A stretch of DNA of 64,000 nt from Cliona cf. orientalis (Eukaryota; Porifera; Demospongiae; Clionaida; Clionaidae): positions 2,914,001 through 2,978,000 of the forward strand of contig OZ005695.1 of NCBI GenBank assembly GCA_963930775.1. The letters are read 5' to 3'. Within the stretch, counting starts at the first letter, position 1. Every line of letters starts with the position of its first letter. Shown here piece after piece: positions 35,603-45,491 of the stretch. The position numbers and the translations under genes were made by a program. The notes beneath the pieces were generated by a model. That model did not search any database and was not told where the DNA came from. It worked only from the letters and a program-made list of their open reading frames with translations.

Positions 35603-35998
35603 ATCCAGGGTTCTATCTGGTTTGGGGTGGAAGGGGGCGTGGCACCTTCACGTACAGTCCCCTCCTCCAAACCATTAAATATTAGTTAGACACTGTTTAG
35701 GAGGTTTCTGTGTGATCTAGAGTACTGAAGGACTTCATAATATAGAATCCCGAGCGAAGCGAGGGTTCTATGAGAGCCCTGAGGTCTTCTAAATCACATA
35801 GAAACTGACTAAACAGTGTCTAACAAGTTTAGATCATATAGCTTTGTATTGCTAGAGCCAAAATAGTATACGTTCCCCACCTCCTCCCTCTCCCTTCCTC
35901 TATCTTTTTTGTCTTGCTACTCTTCTTTGGGGGAGAAGCTGGGTGCTTTGGGGGGGAAGCTTCCCCCGTGCCCCCCCCTATGGATAGAACCCTGATAT
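35603..35998. mobile_element. Inverted-repeat element with a second MITE (35685-35824) inside
   Basis: The outer ends are atccagggttctatctgg and ggatagaaccctgatat. The inner element starts gttagacactgtttagg and ends actaaacagtgtctaac; a relative of the inner one is at 57919-58055. Paralogous spacers show an uninterrupted gagactat...ctgt at this point. C- and G-runs lie near 35930-35980. Confidence 0.75.
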
Positions 35999-36609
35999 CT
36001 GTATAGAGTAACTTTTGCACCTCTCTCTCTCTCCTGTGTATGTTGAATTTTTTCTCTTATTCTCTCCCTTGCTCTCCCTCCCTCTCTGTTCTATTTGTAT
36101 GTTGAGTTCTGCAGTAGTTGTCTTGGCTCGTTCTTAAATTTTTACAACTCATACTTTTGCTGTAGTGGATATTGCATTTTAGGTCCACATGATTTGATGC
36201 ATCTTATAATATAGGTAAGGACTTGTTTTTACAATAGCTAAACAAACTCATGTCCAAATATGGGTAATCAATTCAAACCACTATCTTGAACCACACAAAT
36301 AGCTACACAAGCCAATCCATCATCCTTATCATTGTGGCTTGCATGGAAATTGCCTCACAAAACTGTGCCCTTACATGAAAGTTTAGTAGGCTTATACGTT
36401 TCACTACCAATCCCAAACCTAAGGGCAACCTTCCCATTGCCTGCTTGGGCAAGGCAGAGCCACTTAGGGGCCTAGACTTGAGAACTATAGGGGTGGTACA
36501 TGTATAGCATGCTAAAAAGCTCATCCCAACATCTGTACATACACTCTATAGATTACATGTGTGCATGCATGTACCTCTTTTCTCACATGTGCAATTTTGT
36601 GGAGTATTC

Positions 36610-37309
36610 TTATTCACAGTACTTCTTCCTTAGTTCTTCGGCTAGTGACTCGTATTCCATAGCGTCAATGATGGCAGACCATGTGGGAGGTGGTTCAATT
36701 TGTTTCAGCCATAGTCTCAACATCTCCCTGAAACACCGTTTTGCATCGTGATGATCACTTTTTATAGCACTCAAGTCCCCTTCTTTGAGTCCAAGAATAA
36801 GACCAATGTATTTCCAGTTAGCTGACACTTTGCTGAGGAGTTCCTTCAATAAGACGCCAAATTTTGGTGGTGACGTCATCTCTGGTTGCCTGGGTCCACC
36901 GTCAGTCATTCTTGAGCGTTTTGGATTTGATGGTCCTGTTTATAATGACAATTTTATTAGTCTAAATGAGATTTCTCTGCAGGATACCTCCATAAAAAGT
37001 ACTTAATTGAGATAAAATTTGCAAATTTTTGACCATGCCTACATTGCTACGGTAACGTAGACTTACATCATATGTATTAAATTCTTAACATAGCAATTCA
37101 TTGTACAGTACACACTCAGACCAATCAGTGTATAGATCAACACTAGTATTCAGGGAATAGGTACACATAGTTACTGCTATCAGTGAAAGGTGGAGATAAG
37201 GCTGCTGAAACTAGCTGATAGCTACACTTACCTGGTTCTGAGTCTGCACCTTCAGGATCACTGTGTCCTCGTTTCCTTCCAGTACCTTGTGGTTCTGTAG
37301 TGGTCATAT
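36610..37309 (-). pseudogene. Truncated ANK-ZU5-Death copy: basic exon plus Death exon only
   Basis: The basic exon is 37309-37232 (TTTEPQGTGRKRGHSDPEG) and the Death exon is 36935-36610. The latter is open through KVSANWKYIGLILGLKEGDL and PTWSAIIDAMEYESLAEEL and lacks four residues before Glu-Tyr-Glu-Ser. Splice sites are intact. No ANK, ZU5 or middle exons lie upstream; the island at 37.3-41.8 kb stands in their place. The intron upstream of the basic exon resembles that of the divergent gene at the right edge (gatgcaaggggtgggtgcac at 37453 and 61847). Without a 5' part it is probably a relic, though the Death domain itself could still fold if joined to new exons. Confidence 0.8.
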
Positions 37310-38169
37310 CTGTACAAACAAAAAAAACTGTACTAGCTGCAGTGTGATAGACAATCATCTTGGATGCATCATGCATGCCAGAAAGAGCATATCACACAAA
37401 TAGAGAGGATTGAACATGCTATAATTATGCTCCATGTGCTACACAACACAATGTGATGCAAGGGGTGGGTGCACTGACATACCCACATGAATTAAATTTA
37501 GTCAGGGTTTCATCCAGAATTTTCATCAAGAGGGAGCAAATGCAGAGATCACTAGGAGGGGCAAGGACCTTATTGTGGTTTTATGCAAGATTTGTTGGAG
37601 AGGGAATCTTATGGTACAATAGTTATTGATTTTGAAATTTATGATCGCTGTAAGTGTTTCTAGTGGTTTCTGAGACCACATGCAGGCATATGAAAGAAAT
37701 ATAAAATGTACCCTGCCCTCCACCACCTTTAATTAGGTAATTATTTTGTGAAAGCATGCACCCCAGGAATTGATTATGTAATTTTGACAAGGTACACGTG
37801 TGCATATAGGGTGCATTTATGTATTGGAAGATAAGTACACATGTAGAGTATTGAAGCCAGAAACAATTTTATTAGCTAAAAATATCTAGACAGATTGGCC
37901 ATTAATGCAGTTGAAACTTTTACATAATGTATCCATTGTGCATATGAATGGTGGCTATTCCCAGGGGGGCAGCTAGCTTCGGGGGGGGGGGGGGGGTGTG
38001 CATGCGGGGGTTGGGTTTATCTCCAAATGAAACCCTAATAGTGGTTGGGTCCTAAATTGCTATCACAAAAATTTTGGTGGATTTAAATTTGGTGGTTTGG
38101 TACCATGGGATCTTGATAATATGTGTATAACGTGCATATACATGTTACTTCAAGGCTTAGCCTAATATA

Positions 38170-38355
38170 GATGGGGCTTGAATTCATTCACTTCTATTTG
38201 TGTTGATATCAGCCGAAAGTAGAGCACTACAAACCCTTCCATTCATATCTATGCTGATAGTAGCCGAACTGTACTAGAGCACCATAGATCTTTCCATTCA
38301 TATCTGTACTGTGTGTTGATAGCAGCCGAACTGTACTAGAGCACCACAGATCCTT
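38170..38355 (+). repeat. Three imperfect tandem copies of a 51-62 bp unit
   Basis: The motif agccgaa followed by agagcac and then ccattcatatct recurs at about 38211, 38262 and 38324. The third copy ends in ccttcatccc. It is a short degenerate array directly upstream of the tRNA-like unit. Confidence 0.65.
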
Positions 38356-38389
38356 CATCCCATCAACATTAGTAAGCCAGCTGGAAGAG

Positions 38390-38481
38390 AAAAAAAAAAA
38401 CCCAGGGCAGCCACCAGGAATTGAACCCAGGTCCCTCCTGCTTCAGCCACAGGTGCTCTGGCCACTGAGCCACATCTCCCC
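38390..38481 (-). ncRNA. tRNA-like Pol III unit (SINE head or tRNA pseudogene)
   Basis: On the minus strand TGGCTCAGTGG (38472-38462) matches the Pol III A box, and GGTTCAATTCC (38427-38417) matches the B box at normal tRNA spacing. A run of 11 T (38400-38390) follows about 17 nt after the B box and would terminate Pol III. The cloverleaf is poor: the acceptor stem does not pair and the anticodon arm has only CCTG/CAGG. That points to a tRNA-derived element rather than a working tRNA gene. Confidence 0.6.
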
Positions 38482-38799
38482 ACAGCCACTCAGGCATTTT
38501 CACTCCAGCTTGCTCAACTACCAACATGCAAGTGTTAGATCATGGATATTGTATGATGTTTGCTGTAGTACTTAGGAAGTTTCCCTTACATTGACACATA
38601 GCTGTTGACATTCTCATGTATGTACGTGTATTATTTGACTGAGCAGGGAAAATAATACCAAAGAAAGTGCACTACATAACAAAAAGTGTACTCCAATCCA
38701 TCAGAGGTGTGTTGTACAATCCTATCAGATTCTACAGATAATCGTAGGTTAGCTATGATTTGCTTTTGTCTTGGAATGCTGTTCTCAGAGAAATAAGAA

Positions 38800-38995
38800 A
38801 AGCACACATATTATACAGCCACAGCCAAACCCGTAGCCAGTAGTAAACACCATCTTGATGATGTGCAAAGGTAGCTCATTCCATGGTACCCCTTGTTCAA
38901 AGTGGCAGTAGAGTAGACAGGCGATGAGTAGAACGACTGCTGTTATCTTTCCTAGCATTTTAACAGCTTTCTCCCGGTAGCTTGATAGCTGTTTG
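38800..38995 (-). CDS. Candidate small membrane-protein ORF or exon
   Basis: An open minus-strand frame starting Glu-Asp-Lys-Thr-Asp-Lys-Gln reads through REKAVKMLGKITAVVLLIAC, then LYCHFEQGVPWNELPLHIIK, a Gly-rich GYGFGCGC segment and a stop. The internal ATG is at about 38958. It has one clear hydrophobic helix and a possible second one. Codon choice and the amphipathic WNELPLHIIK stretch look protein-like. I do not recognise the family; it may be one exon of a larger gene, or chance. Confidence 0.3.
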
Positions 38996-39295
38996 TCTGT
39001 CTTGTCTTCTCAATTTTCAGTGGTACTGAACTTTGGTCCAATGAATATTGCAATGGGTGAGCCCCTTTGTAATTAATGAATTACAGTGATGCTGATATAT
39101 AGTGTAAGCGTGTATATGGACATGTAAATTCCTGTGTAGATATGTGCATGCAAGCGTATACTCTTGGTACATACAATGACCCAGAGTGACACTGTGCAGT
39201 ACATTGCCATACTGTTTACTAATATAGTGTCCCATGCAGAAATAATAATCACTTTGACAATATCCAGAGGATTACATAACATAAGCCTTTCACAG

Positions 39296-40666
39296 GAAAA
39301 CTGTGATTCTGCCTTGCTGAGAGTACTCCATGAAATTCGAAAGAACCCCATGGTGGAATCAGAATCTGACCACATTGCTCCTTCCAAGGGAAAGACCACA
39401 GAACACTTGCCAGGAAAAGAGAATTCCAGTCCTAACATTGAGAATTCAGAGGCATTGAGCAGTCCATTCTCACTAAGTCCAGAGCACCCACAACATCATG
39501 TTTCCCAAGCAGCTAGATCAAGTGAATGGAGTAATCATCACTCCACTGGCTCCACGCCCAGTGAGCATACTAGTAAGGAGCTACATGTAGCTCTACACAA
39601 TAACATGCACTGTACTATTCCTCAAATACTAGCTGATCTGTACTCCAGGCTATTGTGCAGTTACCGTATCCGATCTAATTAACGCGCCTCTCTAATAGAT
39701 GCGCCATCTCGGCCTGAAGTGCAATTTTCACGCTCTATTTAAATGCACCCACCCACGCGTCCCTATACTTTTGTATACAAATTTTGCACGCCACCTGGTC
39801 GCGAAGGATAATTTTCACGCTCTAATGGCGCGCCACCCAGCACTCGTAATTATTTTTTCATGGCGCGTTAATTAGATCGGATACGGTAGTAGATTACTGA
39901 GAATATAATTGTACATTTAGCTTGTTCCAATCTGTGTGTAGATATCAAAGTGAAGGCAAAGCTGGGTGTGAGGTATGGAGGCTTTAAACCACCCACCAAG
40001 TCCAGGTCACCCCATAGCCATCACATGCATGGGCATTGTGAACAGGAGCAAAACTCAGCAAGTCAAAGCTCTGCAGTGGAGAGCACTAACACAGGGAGTA
40101 ACACTGCTACAAAGTACTATAACGTGATGTGGTGAGTCATATGTACACAAAATTATTGTGATTGCCTCTCTCCATTTCCCAAGGCCCCATGCATATAAGA
40201 GGTTTGATATCAGAAATAGGCTGACTCCTTGTAATAAATGCATATTGTTGCAAATATAACTTTTGGCATACATGTACATGTACCTGGACTTGAGAATCAC
40301 ACCATTAATTTGGATTAATTGATCCATATTATGTAAGGTATTGCTTCTCTGTATCAGGTGCAAGTATACTCCAAAAAGAAGCACAAAAATGGGAAGGAGA
40401 TGGTAATTATAATACTTCAGTATTGTGGTGTTCATCTCAGTCCACCTACATGTATATGTACATTCTGTATCAATTCTGCTTGTGAGTGGAGGAAGTGTCT
40501 CTCTGAAGGACATGGATGGAAAGGAGTAAGTTGCTGCACTATATTATTGTATTGTGCTGTTCCCTCTTCATTCACGGTATTATGCAGCATTGGTAAGGGA
40601 GCTGGCTACAAGCGGAGGGAGCTATCTGCATTGAGTGATGGAAGTACTTTAGTTGTTGGTGGAAAG
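39296..40666 (+). CDS. Plus-strand gene fragment resembling the ZGRF1 N-terminal (DUF2439) domain
   Basis: Five exons with GT-AG borders join in one open frame: 39296-39572, 39942-40131, 40358-40402, 40421-40525 and 40588-40666 (696 nt, 232 codons). The first two encode a polar Ser/His-rich region ending KYYNVMW. The next three give a basic Tyr-Thr-Pro-Lys-Arg-Ser segment, then VSGGSVSLKDMDGK and LSDGSTLVVGGK. This basic start, an Asp-x-x-Gly turn and a final Gly-rich strand resemble the DUF2439 module found at the N-terminus of the DNA helicase ZGRF1. The 5' start and 3' continuation are not found, so it is probably a fragment. It is the only multi-exon plus-strand gene here, and its first intron holds a MITE. 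Confidence 0.5.
39662..39888. mobile_element. MITE with TACCGTATCCGATCTAATTA ends
   Basis: 227 bp, starting taccgtatccgatctaatta and ending taattagatcggatacggta, an almost perfect inverted repeat. It lies in the first intron of the plus-strand gene. No ORF. Confidence 0.9.
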
Positions 40667-40678
40667 GTACATGTATGC

Positions 40679-40680
<2 letters not shown>

Positions 40681-40709
<29 letters not shown>
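40681..40709 (+). repeat. (GT)n microsatellite
   Basis: About 14 GT units directly follow the last recognised exon of the plus-strand gene. Confidence 0.9.
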
Positions 40710-40799
40710 CATGTGTATGAGAGTATGTGTAACCTGAATATATGCTGTGCATTTGACATAATGCTATGAAAATCTTTGATTAAAATATAGAGAGTCAAT

Positions 40800-41165
40800 G
40801 CTAGAGGGGTAAAGTGATTGGTTCTGTCGTCCTTCTTGTTGTCGTCGTGGACACAAGACTCGCCATCTAGCTAGGCACCTGAGCGACTTGTAAGCACAAC
40901 AAATATGTCGAATTTGGTGAAAAAGCTGGCTTTAGTATGCTCAGAATCGAGTGGCACGGCCTACAAGCATCACAAATAGTGCATTTTAGTTGGTCATCGT
41001 AGCCACAGCCATCGAGCGTGTTCACTATGCATTATGCATGTGCTTTCTGCTCATGCACACAACTGCATGGACGTGTTGGTAAAGGTCATCAACATCGTAT
41101 GTCCGAGTTGCACAATAATGCAGATGGAAGGTGCATGCGGGGTATGTGCTCTTAGAGCTCTAGCT
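40800..41165. repeat. Diverged copy of the 22.5-23.2 kb repeat
   Basis: It shares gaggggtaaagtgattggtt, a gtcgtcgt run, gcgacttgtaagcacaac and a ggggtatgtgctct end with 22511-23207, in the same orientation. Only one tandem unit is present. Non-coding. Confidence 0.6.
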
Positions 41166-41316
41166 TAACCATGCAATACTTATATACCCCCCATCCCTCC
41201 ACACACCTCCTGTATGTAAAAGTTCAATTTTCCATCACATCTGTACCTTATCAATCACATTAAGCAAAAGGCATGCAGAGCTGTGAATGTATCTAGCCTA
41301 GATAGCTACATGTGCA

Positions 41317-41834
41317 TACCGTATATATAGCCGGAAATATTGGCGGGAATTAAGTTTGGTAGTTCAGTAAGGGATTGCCATATGCAGGGGTTTATCTGCA
41401 TAGAGCCCAGCAGGGTGTGTTTCCCCCCCAAGAGGTTCTGTTTCCCCCCCCCCCCCCCCCCAAAATTTACAAAAAATTAATTAAAATTCATGAGATTTCA
41501 CAATTAAATGCATACATATCACCTGGACTAATTATGTTGAAGTGTTACTTAGGTGCCTTTATGGGAACATTAATATTAATTTATGCTTTAGCTTCCCGCG
41601 CTTCGCGCGGGAGGGGGCACATCCCCCTCCCACACCCACCCCCTTGGGCCGCCAAGGCGGCCCATTACTTCAACTTCTCCCATGTTTCCCCCGCTAAATT
41701 TTTGGGCCAGATAAAACCCTGCATATGTATATATGCAAGTATGAAATATTGGTGGATTTTTAATTTGGCAGTCACAAACTAGACTGCCAAACCACCAAAT
41801 TTAATTCACCGCCAGATTTTCCAGCTATACGGTA
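41317..41834. mobile_element. TACCGTA-type MITE interrupted by another element
   Basis: It starts taccgtatatatagccgg and ends ccagctatacggta. An uninterrupted relative is at 47959-48156. The middle (about 41388-41728) is an insertion bounded by ggggtttatctgcat and agataaaaccctgcat. It carries a C17 run near 41445 and a gcttcgcgcgg hairpin near 41600. Confidence 0.75.
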
Positions 41835-42021
41835 TAGCCATAGATCATGGAGACTATACATAATTATACTCCCCCCACCCTCACTGGCAGCATGGAGGGA
41901 TTTCTCAAGAATATCACTCTACAAAAATTAATAGGGACATAAATTCTGGTATGATATTCCTCAACAACTGGGGAGAAGCCATCCCACCTGTAATGCCTGA
42001 TACTACTAGCCCAGTGCCTGA

Positions 42022-44377
42022 TTCGGGGCGGGCCTGAGCGAGCCCCGAATACACGAGGTACAGGAAACGGTTTTATATGTATATATACTTAACTTGTATG
42101 TATGTTTGTTGGGGTGATCATTTCAGTGAGGAGAGTTAAATTTTGAACGTGTAAGGTAATGGTCGTCATGCGCATGCGCATATGCCTGCGCACTGATGTG
42201 AAAGAGACAAGGCATAAAACTGGAAACGTGAGTGCTGTACCACTCTGGCAAGGTTCAGGTCCACGATTAACATCACTGATAGACTCCACTTTCCTGAGCA
42301 TGAAGATGACTGCATGGAGGCTTATCCTCTCAGGGCCTGGCTACAGGTACTTGGACTCATGGTCATGGCATGTAGACTACTGAATGATAGTATAGGTGAT
42401 CCACATTACTGGACTATAGCTATTATACTAGGAAGATGATATCATCAGGCGGGGCGAGCCTTCGCTCGTGGATCAGCTGTACTCCATGGTTTTATTTGTA
42501 AAGAGTGTTAATACTAAATACCTTGGTTTTGAGTCACTAATTGGGCACAACCAAACGACTGAATTGGAGCAGCCAGGCTCTCAGTTTGGCCATCATTCTT
42601 GCTGAAGAAAGGTACAGCTCTACCTGCTGAGCTATACAGCACAACTGAAACAGTGCCAACCATGAATGACTGCCACTGCCATGGCTACAACTTAAGATGA
42701 GTGAGGTCGAAAGTTACCCAATAGCACACTCCACGATGCAGATTTGTATCCGCCTAAGGCCCTTGAGCTCGAGCGACCATACTGCACTGCCACGATTCCG
42801 CGGATTCCACCGTCGATCTGCGTTGATGACGACCTTTACCTGTAACGGTAGGTCTACCACGTGGTGTCTGAGCATGCGCATTGAGTCGTTGCCATGCAAG
42901 ATCACGCACAAATAAATAATATCATAGAGTCGGTAGACTCTATAAGTAGGGATGGCCCGGATATGCCATATATGTAATACATTACAAATATCAAAATATC
43001 TCAAAATTGGTAATTTTGTGAAATTTCTAAGTGTGAAAATCAGAATCTCCAGCAAATTATCTATCTAACAAGACCAAGATCATTAATCAAATCAATTGTA
43101 TATGCCAGAACCAGATGTTCAAAAAAATGGCCATTTCTCAATCTTTCTTTCTTTCTTTCTTTTTCATTATCAGGGCTAGCTCAAGACTGCCTTAATCGCT
43201 CATCTTGGTTTAAGTATAAATCCACTCCATTTTGTAGCGCGCAGTGCAGTGGCACACAAGTGTGGCATTATCTATATCTCGACAATACAGTTGTGGGTGT
43301 GCACGGCGCATTGATTATTGGGTGTGTCTGATACGCCATTTTTGTGATATAATGCGCATACTCGGAATGTGTTGCCATGGTGAAGTCATGTGACAGCGCC
43401 CCCTGCCGCGCCCCTCGAGCGCTCGGAGCTAGCTACTCGCTAGCGCGTGCAGCAGCGCCCTGGATCGATCATGGATAAGAAGGTGCAAAGGTTCGGGGAG
43501 TGGTAAGGCGCTAGGCATAGGCGAGCTACTCGCTAGCGCGTGTAGCGCTAATGCTCAGCTGGGACGATTATAGCCTGATATCACACGAAGGCACAAGGCT
43601 CGACGGGACTCGAGGTCACGAACGTACAGATCATAGAATTAGCTATGCCGAGTAGATGCTGCTAACAATAAACTTTAGAACTTGGTTTTCTACCTAAACA
43701 GAAGAGTCTCATCACTACTTGGGCCGCCTAAAACAGCCTTCTTTATCAGCCTGCTTCATTATGAATGCAAGTTATAAACGAGAGGCATGGCTAAGAAACT
43801 TTGGCACCTCCCATCATCCGCTTAATTACACTGGACAGAAGTTGTGAACAAGCCATGTAAGATGGCATTAATAAAAAGCACTGTGTGCGATAAAAAAAGA
43901 ATAGGAACAAGTATAAAAACAATTGAATAAAATTGAAGGATGAAGTAGGGATGGCAGGATCAAAAAGTACTCAAACAAGATTTGTAGGGGATAATCGCAT
44001 CTACTATACATCCCTACACTTGCTTTCAAGTTGAGGGATGCAAAAATAATCAGTAATAATGCATATGATTGAATCAAACTGACCATCCCACCATCGTGAC
44101 AACTAGGAATAACCTGAATGTCTTCCACTTACATGTACTTCACTCGATATTAAAGTATGTTGACGTTAATAGGTGTGTAATAATAAAGAAAAGCAAGCGT
44201 AGGGATGTATAGTAGATGCGATTATCCCTTACAAATCTTGTTTGAGTACTTTTTGATCCTGCCATCCCTACTTCATCCTTCAATTTTATTCAATTGTTTT
44301 TATACTTGTATAAATATATATATATATACCGCTTCCGGTTTCTCGTGTATTCGGGGCTCGCTCAGGCTCGCCCCGAA
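42022..44377. mobile_element. GGGGCGAGCC-ended element
   Basis: The ends ttcggggcgggcctgagcga and, inverted, ttcggggcgagcctgagcga extend as inverted repeats through cccgaatacacgag. A relative with the same ggggcgagcc and gcgagcccc ends is at 56219-57097. The interior is largely other repeats. Confidence 0.65.
42922..44309. repeat. Inverted partner of 10168-11519, including MITE 43907-44309
   Basis: It reads atcatagagtcggtagactc at the left and ends in the complete ACAAGTATAAAAAC MITE at 43907-44309. Order and content are the reverse complement of 10168-11519, so the two make an inverted pair about 31 kb apart. Confidence 0.75.
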
Positions 44378-44456
44378 CTAGCAATCTTTGATGTTTTCAC
44401 TGTCGTGGTAGCTTCTCAGGCCTAGCTATTGGGGTACCAACCCCATGTGCGCATGC

Positions 44457-44781
44457 TAGTCTCGCAAGCCACACCCTTCAATCTCCGCACGCGAGAAAGA
44501 GGGTCTGGTAACTTCGCGTACATCGAGTTGTACACGCTCCAAGATCCTGGAGCGACCAATCAGATTGCAGCTTTTCAGCGTTACCATAGCGCAATAACCG
44601 CGCATTGTTATTAAACATCGCGCGCCTATATGAATGCTAGGCCAGCGCGCTGCGCAATCCAAACTTAACGTGACGTCACGTAAAACGGTCCATTATTGCA
44701 TTCCAGCAGCACAACTCTATGTACGCGAGGTTACCAGACCCTCTTTCTCTCGGAGATTGAAGGGTGTGGCTTGCGAGACTA
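44457..44781. mobile_element. TAGTCTCG-family element with 9-bp target duplication
   Basis: The ends tagtctcgcaagccacaccc and gggtgtggcttgcgagacta are inverted repeats. TGCGCATGC directly precedes and follows them, a 9-bp duplication typical of Mutator-like elements. 325 bp, no transposase. Relatives are at 62290-62407, 62805-62929 and 53849-53890. Confidence 0.85.
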
Positions 44782-45491
44782 TGCGCATGCGTGCCTGCGT
44801 GAAATTGTGCGATTTTTGCGAAGGCTCGCCCCGCACAGATGATTTTCATCACCACTAGTACTACCTGTATATACATGTACCTGACTTCCAGTGCTTGACT
44901 GTCGAGAGACTGTGTGATTCAGTGACAGGGAACTGGCCAGCTGTGCTCTTAGTCTCTCCTGTAGAAAAGAATTTATGACCATACACTACTATGGTTGCAG
45001 CTAACACCTACATGTACCTTCTCTTGTGATTCCAGACAAGCCTTTCTACTCTCGGCCTCCAATCTGACTCGCTCATACTCCAACTGACGTTCCAACATCT
45101 CCTATAGACAAAGGGTAATCATGTGAAGTGTGCTTGATAACTTAGCTTAGAGATTGACACAGAATTAATGTGAGTACAGTAAGTTGTAAAATGATTGTAC
45201 CTTTTCTTTCCTTAGTTCATCCATGGATTGTTGATATGATGTTCGAAGTGCTTCTGTTTTTGCAGACTCTCTATCATTACAAAACGACAGTGAGGAACAC
45301 AAGTTCACTCCTACATGGAAATATCGTAAGTTTAGCTTGCCTGTGCTGACTTTCCTCTAATGTCTGTAGTTTAGCTCTTTCCAGCTCCAATGTAGCCAGC
45401 AGCTGTGATTTCTCTTGCTTTGTGCTACTCAGCTGAGTCTCAAGAGCTCTCACTCTAGACTGCAGAGTCATCTCTTTCTCTACTGCTCTTT

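Larger units (their letters stand above)
34058..36609. repeat. Conserved array spacer, copy C, with two nested insertions
   Basis: It is paralogous to the other spacers. Insertions: a TACCGTA-type MITE at 34822-35011 and a double-layer element at 35603-35998. The remaining sequence follows the shared spacer, including ttgctggttgatcca near 35445 and cctaagggcaacc near 36418. No gene is supported. Confidence 0.7.
37310..38800. other. Island without array exons: mostly non-coding
   Basis: After about 100 bp of shared intron, this stretch has no counterpart elsewhere in the window. It contains a G run at 37981-37997, three imperfect 51-62 bp tandem units around 38170-38355, and the Pol III-type unit at 38390-38481. 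I see no convincing gene in 37310-38390. Confidence 0.5.
42007..44858. mobile_element. 2.85-kb composite insertion flanked by TACTAC
   Basis: The paralogous intron (about 58440-58450) reads gatactacctgtatat without interruption. Here TACTAC stands at 42001-42006 and 44859-44864 on either side of 2852 bp. Inside is an element with inverted ends ttcggggcgggcctgagcga (42022) and its complement (to 44377). That element itself contains the 1-kb repeat plus MITE found inverted at 10.2-11.5 kb, and a 325-bp element at 44457-44781 follows. No transposase ORF. Confidence 0.7.
41866..45491 (-). pseudogene. TMF1: TMF1-like golgin exons, fragment D, truncated in exon 5
   Basis: Exons 45491-45341 (GC donor), 45270-45201, 45101-45018 and 44958-44881 are all open. 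They encode a coiled coil with MTLQSRVRALETQLSSTKQE, ESAKTEALRTSYQQS and EMLERQLEYERVRLEAESRK. Exon 5 starts at 41918 (SDILEKSLHAASEGGG) but ends abruptly at about 41866, where the unrelated 37-41 kb island begins; exons 6-8 are missing. The intron between exons 4 and 5 holds a 2.85-kb insertion. It is the least mutated fragment, but it has lost the diagnostic TMF1 tail and has no upstream exons. Confidence 0.82.
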
